In this document: positions 54,100-64,000 of the stretch, in pieces
Numbering within the stretch: the first letter of the stretch is position 1
Layout of the letters: each line of letters begins with the position of its first letter
NCBI RefSeq assembly: GCF_029873635.1
Contig: NC_080420.1
Coordinates: 56,562,457-56,626,456, forward strand
Origin: Malania oleifera
Taxonomy: Eukaryota > Streptophyta > Magnoliopsida > Santalales > Ximeniaceae
Direction: 5' to 3'
Length of the DNA stretch: 64,000 nt
Position numbers and translations under genes: made by a program
Notes under the pieces: model-generated
What the model was told of the DNA's origin: nothing
What the model saw: the letters and a program-made list of their open reading frames with translations, nothing else
Database searches by the model: none

Positions 54100-55056
54100 A
54101 GGTGGTGTAAGGCAATCTCGTACCAAATGTCCTAGTTTACCATAGCGATAACAGACGCGCTCTCCCCATTCGACATTCTCCCATGTGTCTCCTTCCACAG
54201 GTCTGACATATAGGATGAGTTTGCACTCCCTGAACCTCACGACCCACTATCTCCTGTCTCTGTCCTCTGCCATAATTACCTCTCCTACACTGGCTCCGAC
54301 TAGATCTCTCCTAATAGCCTAAAGGCGTGGAACTCTTTTTTTGTTTCCGTTCCTCAGCATCCATCCGCTCTCTAGCTTCTGCCACAGCTGCTCTATCTAC
54401 CAGCTCGGCAAAGACCTACAGTTTCAGTATTGCCACCTGCTTATATAATTCTCACCTTAGACCTCTTTCAAACTGTCTTTCTTTATTCATCTCGTTCGGA
54501 ATAATGTACGAGGCGAAGCGAGATAATTCAATGAACCTCGTCGCGTACTGCTGCACTGTCTTCTGTCCCTACTTCAAATTTAGGAACCCCTCCACCTTAG
54601 CTTCTCTAGATGATGCTGGAAAGTATATGTCGAAAAATATTTCTTTGAATCGGTCCCATGTCATCCCTATAGGCGCTGACCTCTACTGCTCCAGGAGTTT
54701 CATTGTCGTCCACCATCTCTCGGCCTCTCTTGTTAGTTTATACATGGCAAATAGAACCCTCTGCTCCTATGTACACTGTAGCACTACCAACACCTTTTCA
54801 ATCTCCTGCATTTAGTTCTCAGCGACCGCAGGATCAGTTCTTCCTGAGAAAGCCGGAGGATTTATCTTTGTAAACTTCTCAATCTTATAATCGTGGCCTA
54901 TAAAATGGCCCCCTGCTCCCTGGAGCTACTCGCGATCTCAGACATGAGTTGCTGAGCCACGCTGCGTAATACTGCGTCTGAGTCAGCCTCGTCTGCACCC
55001 AAGGACCCAATACCCACATTACCACTCGTATGTGCACTACCACCTCCAGGATCCAT
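54100..55056 (-). pseudogene. Gypsy gag (broken)
   Basis: The start codon at 55056 gives MDPGGGSAHTSGNVGIGSLG and continues ~50 codons before a stop. After frame breaks, retrotransposon-gag segments are visible (KEIFFDTYFPASS, ATRFIELSRFASYIIPNEMN). The zinc knuckle at 54153-54112 reads CYRYGKLGHLVRDC, with the second Cys changed to Tyr. Confidence 0.8.
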
Positions 55057-55357
55057 CCTAAAAGGACAATAAACATGACTTGGGGACCCTATCCTTATAA
55101 TTTAAGTATCCAAATAAAATCTCATACCATCCCCCTATCTTGACATCCTTATCCTAATTCAATATTCAATCCTACACTTTAGAGACACAACTCGAAAATA
55201 GTTTATTATGACTTTCCTGAAATCGTCACCCCAGCAAAGACACAGAAACCGCCACGGAAGTCCTGCCTCTAAACTGTAGAACAAAACCTCAAATCATTTT
55301 CCTATACTTTGGTATTGTTTTCGCTACATTCCAAACTCTACAAAACTTAGCAACCTA

Positions 55358-55370
55358 GGCTCTGATACCA
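55358..55370 (-). promoter_or_regulatory. Primer-binding site (tRNA-Met), Gypsy element
   Basis: On the minus strand TGGTATCAGAGCC starts three bases inside the LTR end at 55374; complementary to tRNA-Met. Confidence 0.85.
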
Positions 55371-57250
55371 AACTGTAACGACCTACCTATTTGTAAATTT
55401 TTTTTAATAATAAAATACGTAATGATCCGCATAACGTGCTAAAGTGATATAATTATGATCAACCTGGACCCATGGATGCCAGGGATATACTTGTCATACA
55501 TCTCTGATACCTAAGTAGCAGAAAACATAAATTACATACATACCATCCAACAGTTACAATACCAAAGTAGTACTAATCTATCAAATATATATATATATAC
55601 ATCCCAAAATACCAAAAAGGTAAATTTAGGACCATATATGAAAAACGATGACAGCTCAGTAACTCACTCTCCCATCGGGCTAGTATAAACTACCTCTATT
55701 GACACAGAGCTTGGTCCGCCTGTCTAATTGGATTCCTTGAAATGTTTTGTAAGCTGGGGTAAGACACCTCTCAAAAAGAGAAATAAATTAACATGAGTGT
55801 GTGGCAACATGAGTATTTTCGTGATATACATAATATCCATACATAAATCATATCTAGTAAAAACTGTTGATATCGTATTCGAATAAAACATGATACCTCA
55901 TAACATGATATAACGTACTAAAATACAGTACATGAAAATAATCTTATATAACTGTACAATACATGAATAATACCCAGGAAGGATAGCTAGCTGATATCAT
56001 ATATTACCCCAAATGACTGGGTTATGCGGCCCGAAGGCGGGACCTAGTAATGGCTGGCGAACCACGTTAAGTCAAACACGAATCTATAAGTATGACGGGC
56101 TTGCCCCACCTGGTCTTGACTACCAGGGGAGCGCCTGCACTACCATGAAGCCACATCGACTGCCATCTCTCACACTCTACATAAGATGTGTGGTAGCACT
56201 ATCATGAACTTAAACTTAAACTTGAACTTGTAGCTACGGTACCTTGCATCGTGAAAACTAAACTAAGTCATCTGAGTTCTTATATCATATAGTATGTTTC
56301 ATATACTGGTACATAACTGTTTCATAATCATAATAATATCTAACATGTTAATATTTCATGAAATCTTGCATATCATACATAATAACGACATCTGAGCCAA
56401 CGTGAATCACGACATCTGCGCTGACATATCCTAACATGAAAATCACAGCATCTGTGCCAGCATATCATAACATGAAATTCAATGCTTCTGCGTCGGCATA
56501 TCATAACGTACTAAACATGAAATTCTTGTATTGATTTACATAGTATTTGTAAAACATGGTTTTTATATTATTTAATAATTTTCCTAAAAACTAAGAAAAA
56601 CATGCTTATTATGGGAAAATCATAATATTCTGATATAACATAATTTCATGGAAATTATACTCATGCCACACAAATATGAATAATACTTTTAAGCATAAAA
56701 CTTGATCTGAAATCATATTTCCATTTAATTAACATTAAAATACGTTTTTCTGTTCAACAGCAGTATTTCCAAACACTGTGCTAATATATACATAATTTCT
56801 AAAAATAAATGTTGTAATGGGGTAAATAATTTCATGAAAAATACTGACTTAGTTTATCCCCTTACCTGACCTACTGAGAAGCCCACAAATTACTCCAAAA
56901 CTACACCCATGGTGTTCCCTAACTCAACATCCTGAAATTTACATTTTCCCCAACAAAACTTCAGTTTTATGTTTTCCTAACATACTATCCTTAGTACAAA
57001 AACACCAAAAACCTAATAAGACTTAAAATATTCAACTTACCCAAATTTTGGGATGGTGTCTAAGTTGGCCTAACCAATGATCTACTATTGCAAATATGAA
57101 GAGAAACTTCCTAGGAGTAGCATGGCGGCTTTGGATCATCGAATCGGTGAAAGACCGAGTCAAAAACCTAAAGAGAAGGGAGAGGGGGACGAGTTTAGAG
57201 AGAGAGAGAAAAATTATGCATGTTTCTTGATGGAAAAAATGAATTCTTGG

Positions 57251-57260
57251 CCTTATATAG
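57251..57260 (-). promoter_or_regulatory. LTR TATA box, Gypsy element
   Basis: On the minus strand CTATATAAGG, immediately downstream of the palindrome cluster. A corresponding TATA (GTATAAATAG) is in LTR A at 38833-38824. Confidence 0.65.
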
Positions 57261-57275
57261 AATGTTTGTCCACGT

Positions 57276-57505
57276 GGCCTCGTCGACGAGTCATATCTCC
57301 TTGTCGATGAGTCCAAGAAGGATTTTCATCGACGAACAACTTCTCCTCGTCGACAAGTTTCAGGTTCTAAAAACAATCCTCTTGATAATTTCTCGTCGAC
57401 AAGACACGCGTCCCTGTCGACGAGCCCAAGAGCCTTACGTCGACGAGCCCAAGAGCCCTGCTTGTCGACGTGCACTTCTACACTCGTCGACGAGACCCTG
57501 CTAAA
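57276..57505. repeat. Array of TCGTCGACGA-type palindromes in Gypsy LTR
   Basis: About nine copies or variants of CTCGTCGACGAG spaced 15-40 bp within 230 bp, such as CTCGTCGACGAGTC, TTGTCGATGAG, CATCGACGAAC and CTGTCGACGAG. The same cluster lies upstream of TATA in LTR A (38843-39005) and LTR B (40961-41150), in more decayed form. Confidence 0.85.
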
Positions 57506-57577
57506 AGCCCTTTTTAAAATACCTTTTTCTCTACTTTATTTTATTATTTAATTACTATAATTCTTCGGGTCTCTACA

Positions 57578-58281
57578 TAACCCATCCACTTAAAGTTTCT
57601 TTTTAAGGACGGATTTGCCCCTATGGTTTTACAATACAATGGTTAAACTATTGATTTCATGTTTGTTGAAGTTAACCTTTGATGATTGACAAAATTTGCT
57701 TGTTAAACATGTCTACATTTGATTATTATCATTATGATTTAATTCAACATGTACTCACAAATACACTTGCAGACGTAATGATATGGTCATTTTGTGGATG
57801 CATTCACAGATTCAATTGCAGGTGCATTCACAAACTCACTTATAGATGCATTTGCAAATGCATTCACAGACTTATTTACAGATACATTTGCAAATGCATT
57901 CATAGACTCATTTACATATGCACTTATAGATGCATCGTAAATAATGATCCAAATCATTGTGCTTCTTAATCAACTTGTTTAGTTTATATAATTTGAATTA
58001 TTGTCTATTTTATTAATATATCTGACAATTGTTGACTTTCCCTATAAAAGCTTTTAAATGTTCAAAATTGAATTGAATAATCAAGAAGATATATCTCAAA
58101 TGGCTAGAAGTTTCTATCTTCAACTAAAAAGCAACTTTCACTGCCATGCGCGGATCTTGATGATCTGTCATGCATTTACCTTTTTGTTTAGAAGAAAATA
58201 GAGGTATCAAATTATGCATACTGAAGTTCACATTGTCATCCATAAACTTTATTATGTTGTTGTACTTTGTGAAAGTCAAGG
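57578..58281 (+). mobile_element. Probable Copia LTR fragment with internal minisatellite
   Basis: TGTTGAAGTTAACCTTTGATG at 57664, with GATTGACAAAATTTGC after it, resembles the start of the Copia LTRs nearby. CTATAAAAGC at about 58042 is a possible TATA. The right limit is near CAAGGTGTAGTCCCAAGAGG at 58279, which looks like the inverted end of another Copia LTR. The 86 bp before 57664 hold nothing recognised. Confidence 0.4.
57797..57940. repeat. Minisatellite with 18/36-bp periodicity
   Basis: Diverged units of TGCATTCACAGACTCATTT then ACAGATGCATTTGCAAA. They encode a spurious Cys/His-rich plus-strand frame. Confidence 0.8.
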
Positions 58282-58339
58282 TGTAGTCCCAAGAGGGGGG
58301 TGAATTGGGTTATTAAAATTTTCTTTTAATTCCTTTTAA

Positions 58340-59549
58340 GAATTCTTTAACCTTTATGCCCATATGCCTTCATATAAAAAGCACTAAATTCCTACTATTC
58401 ATTATGCGTTAAATGAGTATATCTTCTAATGGATAGTTTATCTTTCGTTGATTGCTACCTGATTACATGCTCAGTTTAGAATGCCTCCTACATGGCGGAT
58501 GCAGTTGATAAGAATTACATGCTGGTAGTGGATATAGGTTCTCGTGTGCCTTAACTAAAATATAAATTGCTTGATTGAATCTATTAGGTACAGATTTTAT
58601 GAGAAAATGTCTGATTTACAGACGACATTCTGCCGAAATTTTGATAGGAATTTTCCCAAAATAAAACCTTGTGCTAAAGATGATTATGATAAAATTAATG
58701 TTAAAACATTTTTGAAAAGATGAGTGAAACCAAATAGATCATTAAACTTCATCCTAACATAATCATCAACTGTTTAGAAAGACTTAGATCCATCCCTATA
58801 GGAAGCGCATAAATGATTCATATGCATCACTTTCATCTACTGAATTATTGAGACTCTTATGAAATTCTTGAACATTATATCCTGTGCTTAAAGGCTTATG
58901 ATTTGATATGGAATGTTCTTGGGTCATTAACATTATTGCATGACTCAATATATACTCTTTGATCCATCTATGATCTATAGGGACAACTATACAAATCAAG
59001 TGACAAATGTAAATGACAAATACTCAGTATAGTTGATTTTAAAGATTTGGATTTATGACTTATACTACTAAGCATAATGAAATTAATCTTTGGTTAGTAT
59101 AAGTAGTTAAAGAATCTAAGCACGTACTCAAATTAATAGGGGGAGCATCTAGACATAAATTCCTATCTTGTTTTGCTCAATTTTTTTTTTTTTTTTAACT
59201 TAGATCTATTGTGAACTCACTGTGGCATATGCTTAAGTTGATATCTTTTTCTTTGCCACATGTTGTTTGTGTTTGCTATGTGATCCTTATTTTAAATTTT
59301 TTGACATCTTTAGGATCATTGTGGTTGTGACTTTCTAGTTATATTATGAACGTAATTAAATACTAAAACCAGAAAAATGTTGTTTGCTTGTTTTAAATTA
59401 AAGCTTCTTTCTCAGCAGGCACCCCCCGTACTTTTCGCAAACATCATAAAGGGGATATATATTTATACATATACATATATATATATATATATATTTTAAT
59501 ACTTTTGGCAAGAACTAATTTCAAAACTAAATTTCTTTTCTTTCTTGCC

Positions 59550-59602
<53 letters not shown>

Positions 59603-60211
59603 TACTATATGGTTTTAACTTGCATAATCGGTTTGGTAACTTCACATAAAAATGCATGTAAACTAGTTAGACTATATTTATGCTTAAACCTTCTTTTTGG
59701 TATCATATGTCGTGTGCCTTTAACTCAAATCTTCCACAGGTCTTATGATATGTTTCAATTGTAATGGGTTGTGCATATTTATGGTCTAATTATGTTTTTC
59801 ATGTCATTTAAATTATTTAAATGACCAATTGTATTGTTTATGAGCTAAACTGTTGAAGTTATCTTTGTCATTCATTTTGCACTGTATGGATATTCCATCT
59901 TTTGAATGACTGAAAGTTATACTTCTAATTTATGTATTGAGAATACTGAACTGTTTGAGTAGTTATAGATAAACTGTTAGGTTCTATAAACTCAAATAGG
60001 TCCTTTTTATACAGGATTTGTTTTAAAAAGTCCTATTTTCAAACGGCATGTTGCTAAATTTTTTCAAAAACTTTCCAAACTTATTGTGCATAAAAATGAT
60101 ATTTTCCTCTTATTTGCCTATATATACTTGAATGTTTATCTAGACCCTTTTTGCTGTTGCCAAAAGGGGGAGAAGTAGGCAAGTATTTCTCATCATCAAA
60201 AAGGGGGAGAT
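58340..60211 (+). mobile_element. Copia element X2, 3' internal region with polypurine tract
   Basis: Aligns in order with 47000-48520 of element X. No coding sequence. It ends in CAAAAAGGGGGAGAT (about 60197-60211), the polypurine tract directly before the LTR. An earlier AAAGGGGGAGAAG sits at 60163. The left edge is not sharply defined and the 5' half of the element, including its first LTR, is missing. Contains a (TTA)n microsatellite at 59550-59603. Confidence 0.8.
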
Positions 60212-62466
60212 TGTTGACCCTCTAGGTCATACCCTGTTTTGATTATAACAAATACTCAGGTATTTAATATTTGTCGAGTTGATGTGCAGGTTTATCTTAG
60301 CGGTATCATATGATGGCACTCGGAAACTCAGAGGAAAATGAATACCCTAGTTATGATTCAATTGTTGTAATTTCTATTCGGGTTTGTAATATTTAATTAA
60401 GAAAAGATCTGTAATAATTTGCATTTCATGCATGTAGGAACTGTAAGCTCAAAGACTTTAGAATGAATTTAGATCCCTACACATCTCCTGAAAATCAAAA
60501 TGACCATAGAAATACCTTAGGGAACACCGGATTTTTTCTATGCACTCAAAAAGACCTAAAAATGACCCTAGGACACTCATTATTGTACATGTATGTATTA
60601 GACTATTGAATAGGGTGCTTGATAAATGAAATAGGATCGAAATGCACAAAATGTGCACCTTTGGTTGACCGACCTTTCAAGTATATTTTCAACCCGGTCG
60701 ACTGAACCTGGTCCGAGTCAATCGGTTGACCACAACCTGGTTAACCGAACTTCTATAGTTCAATTGACTCCGGTAGACCGAACCTCCTTGAAGTCAACTT
60801 AATTGACTTCCTAGTCGACCGAGAACTTTTTATATTACACAAACCTAGTCAATCGAGTTCCCACGTGTGGAAACCCAACGATCTGGTCGACCGACCAGTC
60901 TAGTTCATTTTCAGCCTGGTCGACTAAACCAAAACTGGAAAATCGCCTTTGGACATACGAGTCCAGTCAACCAAACTCACAGTTCATTTTAGGCCCGGTC
61001 GACCGAACCCCAAAAACTTCGGTCGGCCGAACTTGTCTATGTCGACCGGTGCTCTCGGGTTGGACCTATTTTTTTACCGCAGTTAACTCACTAAAACAAG
61101 GTTAAAATAATTAAATAATATTAAATATTTTCTAATTATTCCAACCATGTCCTCAACAGTTATAATTCAGGGGAAGTCTATAAATACCCCTCATTTGGAC
61201 TAATTAGCATGAGATTAGTAATCTTGATTAGGAGAAATTCTTTGAAATTCCCAGAATCCATAATACTCATTTCTTAACTCCATACACTCAATCTTACCTT
61301 CCCACATTGCTGAAAATCATTTGTAAGTTGATTTGAGTGTTGAGAAAGGTTGCTCTCTCAAGTGTTGTGATTGATTGTGAAGATTTTTATTAAGAGCCAA
61401 CCCAAGTATTCTTAGGGAACTTTGTTAATAAGTCTCTCCTAAGAGGACTTCCAATAAACTTTTGAGTATTGCATATTCATTGCAATATCTTATGAAGTTT
61501 GTATTTGTTTTTGGATTGCAAAATCTTTTCAAAACATTTTCAAATATCTTGTGTGATTTATCTTGACATACCTTTGAAAAGATATTTGTTTATGTGATAA
61601 AATTTTTTGTTGCAATATTCATAGATTTATATATCATTTGTTGAATATAAATATTAAACTTCTTTTGCAAACCAAGCATATACATTACTTAAGCAACATA
61701 CGATTTAGAAAATCTGTTGATTGAAATATATATATATATATATATATTGTTTGGCTAATATCTTTGTTTGACCACTTAGACTGAATACATCTTGTGATAC
61801 AAAGATTTTATTGATTGCACTCTCACACACTAATTACATCGATTGCAAATATATTTGAGAGTTGATATATTACACCACTAAGCTTATAGTTCTTACATTT
61901 TTAGTGTAGATTGATTATTACTTGCGCGTAACTGGGTACATATCTGCTTTACATGAAAGCATAATTACTGTACCAATACTCATTATTGTAAAATCGTTGT
62001 ATTTTCAGGCACGGGTCTGAATATGGAGACTAGCCCTGTGAAATAGTCTCAGACATGCTTAGACCCAGTTAGGAAAGTTAGGTGCGCCATCCTGTTAAGG
62101 CATGTAGGTTGAGGTCAGCCTCAGTAATTGACCTGGTTGTAATCGGTGCCGCTCCACCCGTTAAATGAGCCTTTAGTGGAATCCTAGGGCTTGCGAGCTA
62201 GAGGCAGGGACGTAGGCACAGTTGGCCGAACCCCAATAACATATCGTGTGCGTTGTTTATATTTCTACACTTAATATTTATTGCACATGTATGTTATAGT
62301 GTAAATGATGCGCTTGATTTAAATTTTCGCATATTACATTATTGGCTCATTTGAATTGCATAGAAAGACCCGAGGTTATATTATACGAGTATTTCATTTA
62401 ACTTAGGAGATAAATTTTTAAAATTCCAATTCACCCCCCCCTCTTAGGAATACACTAATTCGAACA
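60212..62466 (+). mobile_element. Copia (SIRE-like) 3' LTR, element X2
   Basis: Starts TGTTGACCCTCTAGGTC right after the purine tract and ends AATTCGAACA; 2255 bp. It carries about 13 CGGTCGACCGAAC-type words (60662-61050), TATA box CTATAAATA at 61178-61186, and the shared CAGGCACGGGTCTGAA and GGTGCGCCATCCTG blocks also found in the LTR of element X. Diverged from that LTR mainly in the motif array. Confidence 0.88.
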
Positions 62467-63859
62467 ATATATATATGCTAAAAGTAAAGAGAAGGGTAAG
62501 AGGGAGGCTGATAATTTTACAAGGTTCGGTTATCCCCAGCCTACATCCTCGCCTTAGGCCAATACCACCTAAGGTTTTCACTATAGCACTCCTTTCTGGG
62601 TGGAGCAAACCTTTACAAATCCCTTCTTAAGGATAGAGTCCCCTCTCCAAGCGATACCCCACACTTGGTCCAACGATCCAAAGAATCCTTGAATCGTCAA
62701 CAACTATAAGAAGGATAATAGACAATCTGGTGTACAATGACACTCTCAAAAGAGTAAATTAGTATAATTGATAGCACTGCATACTTCAATATAAAATATC
62801 AAAGGAAATAAAATTGAAGCTCGAGAGTGATTTCATCAAATTTATTCTCTAGATGAGAATCAACGATTCAGGAGTTTAGAACTCAGAGAAGGATGATTCA
62901 GTACTTCAGAATTTTTCAGTAATTTAGATTTGCAAGAGTGAGCAAGAGAGATTTTTTAAAGGGCAAGAAGCTTTCAGCTTTTAAGCTGATTATTAATTAC
63001 GTGGTATGGTTTGATTTGATAAAACATATATTTATAGGCTCATAAAGGTATTTTTGTGTTGCCCAAGATTACTTTGAGTATTTCCCAAGTTTTTATGCAA
63101 TTTGGGGCATGAGAAATTTAAGTTTGAAATTTAAAACATTTAAAAATTATAGTCGTTAACAGTGTTTAGTTGACTAAAGCATCGGGTTCAGTCTTCTGAA
63201 ATTCTTTAAAATATTGAAAATTGGGTCAGTCAATTGGAGTGACACAGTTCAGTCGTCCGAGGCTATACTACCTTTTTAGGAATTCATCGGGAAATTCTTC
63301 AGTAGACTGAACTTAATCTTTAGTTGTCTAAGGAAATTGTTCAGTATTCTAAGATTAAACTTCAGTCGTCTCGGCAGTTAAAAATTTGGTTTTTAAGTTT
63401 AGTTTTCAAAAACTCTTTGCTTTCTTACTTTGATTACTCATAAAACTTTTTTCGGGGGTTTTTAAAATAAAGTTTCTAAGGCCACAATAACCCCTAAAGA
63501 GCTTCAAAATATTTCCATGTGTTATTTCAATATAAAGTACTTACATCATTTGTCTTAAAGCCTTAAACATTCTAATCTTCAAGTCTTCCATGGTATTTTG
63601 CTTTGAATCCCCTTTTGACTTGAGCTTGAGTCAGCTTTGCATACTTTACTCATTTTGGTGTTGCTTGAGCTTCCTTTGGATCCCTTTAAATATGAATGTG
63701 ACCTTTTAGTCCTTAATGATCTTGAACCTCTATTGCTATTCTTTCTTTTGAACTTTGTCTTTAAGCATTCGTGAAACATCATCACTTTAACAACACATGT
63801 TAAATCAACCTTCATTTGTTATCATCAAAACGAGATTTGAAACCCAAGTTAGGCCAACA
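62467..63859 (-). mobile_element. Copia LTR 'E', inverted, same family as the intron 12 solo LTR
   Basis: On the minus strand it starts TGTTGGCCTAACTTGGG and continues CGTTTTGATGATAACAAATG, matching the start of 21551-23277. It also has CAGTCGTC/GACTGAAC-type words (63170-63390), CCTATAAATATATG at 63038-63025, and the CGAACCTTGTAAAA block at about 62530. It stops at 62467 where X2 ends, so X2 probably landed in it. Its 3' end may be the inverted TGTAGTCCCAAGAGG at 58282, but that link is unproven. Confidence 0.72.
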
Positions 63860-64000
63860 CTTTGGCTTTGTAGCTTTTAACCACACATTATACCTAATAG
63901 GTCCAGTTCTTTACAAAGACTCTCTAGTCTCACAGATTCTGAAAAATCAATCTATGTGTGTGAGTTAGAAAATACCTCAGAGGTGTGTCTTGTTTTTGTT
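63860..64000. other. Flank, nothing recognised
   Basis: A 141-bp AT-rich remainder with no recognisable repeat end or coding sequence; too short to classify. Confidence 0.5.

Larger units (their letters stand above)
51713..57577 (-). mobile_element. Ty3/Gypsy chromovirus-like element, decayed, one LTR
   Basis: Minus-strand order: LTR (57577-55374), primer site, gag, protease, RT, RNase H, integrase zinc finger, deletion, chromodomain-like tail, then loss of the 3' LTR. Domain order with RT before integrase defines Gypsy. The C-terminal VKVLWRNH...EEASWELE segment points to the Tekay/Del type (inference). Many stops and frameshifts throughout; clearly non-functional. The paired LTR would lie near 51.7 kb but is replaced by the oppositely oriented LTR D. 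Confidence 0.9.
55374..57577 (-). mobile_element. Gypsy 5' LTR (complete)
   Basis: Plus-strand order starts TGTAACGACCTACC and ends GGGTCTCTACA; 2204 bp. It serves as the reference for LTRs A, B and C. On the minus strand: LTR start, palindrome cluster (57505-57276), TATA box at 57260-57251, a leader, a four-unit 34-bp minisatellite (about 56510-56395), then the primer site. Confidence 0.9.

Noticed and set aside
54327..54815. 162-codon plus-strand open frame
   Set aside because: Antisense to the broken gag of the minus-strand Gypsy element; no independent support.
55358..55370. tRNA gene fragments at TGGTATCAGAG sites
   Set aside because: These are primer-binding sites next to LTR ends; no cloverleaf can be drawn around them.
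57679..57969. Cys/His-rich frame resembling a zinc-finger protein
   Set aside because: Produced by the 18/36-bp minisatellite; spacing does not fit a known zinc finger.
1..64000. A second host protein-coding gene
   Set aside because: Outside VAC14, the longer recognisable open frames map to retroelement proteins, minisatellites or antisense shadows; the other short frames have no motif I recognise.

Overview
This is a plant nuclear window, most likely from a dicot with a repeat-rich genome. The evidence is GT-AG introns, AT-rich intergenic DNA, plant-type RTE LINEs with TTG tails, and long-LTR Gypsy and Copia elements. I cannot name the species. I see only one conserved host gene, VAC14, on the minus strand. 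All 20 of its coding exons can be placed, with consistent phase and GT-AG junctions, between 35391 and 3886. They encode 726 residues, close to the length of Arabidopsis VAC14. The protein is the HEAT-repeat scaffold of the kinase/phosphatase complex that makes and turns over PtdIns(3,5)P2 on endosomes and vacuoles. Only 2181 of 31506 bp are coding, because several introns are very large (i3 5.2 kb, i12 6.5 kb, i17 8.0 kb, i18 4.3 kb). These introns hold transposable elements: RTE LINE fragments (10.2, 12.3, 15.1 and 26.9 kb), a Mutator-like inverted-repeat element (7.7-9.0 kb), smaller MITE-like elements, a Copia-type solo LTR with a perfect 5-bp target duplication (21.55-23.28 kb), a decayed coding relic (24.3-26.5 kb), and several local tandem duplications. 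One duplication is 118 bp and exact. 

Left of VAC14, bases 1-470 form a tandem array of a miniature LTR element (TRIM-like: ~107-bp LTRs, tRNA-Met primer site, purine tract). Bases 471-3480 hold nothing I can call. 

Right of the VAC14 promoter (from about 36.8 kb) I see only nested retrotransposons. A Gypsy LTR (36837-42438) is split by two further Gypsy solo LTRs, each with its own 5-bp target duplication, and is then interrupted by a SIRE-like Copia element (LTR 42439-44568, damaged gag, no pol). A block of at least 1.4 kb that includes the Gypsy/Copia junction recurs 6735 bp downstream, which indicates a tandem duplication after the Copia insertion. A related Gypsy LTR in the opposite orientation (49.95-51.7 kb) abuts a decayed chromodomain Gypsy element on the minus strand (51.7-57.6 kb). 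In that element gag, protease, RT and RNase H are mutated, the integrase core is deleted and only one LTR remains. Then come another Copia 3' half with a full LTR (58.3-62.47 kb) and an inverted LTR of the family that also sits in VAC14 intron 12 (62.47-63.86 kb). 

I found no new multi-gene system. The most unusual signals are the nested solo LTRs, the 6.7-kb duplication, and arrays of short GTCGAC-centred palindromes just upstream of the TATA boxes in both Gypsy and Copia LTRs.
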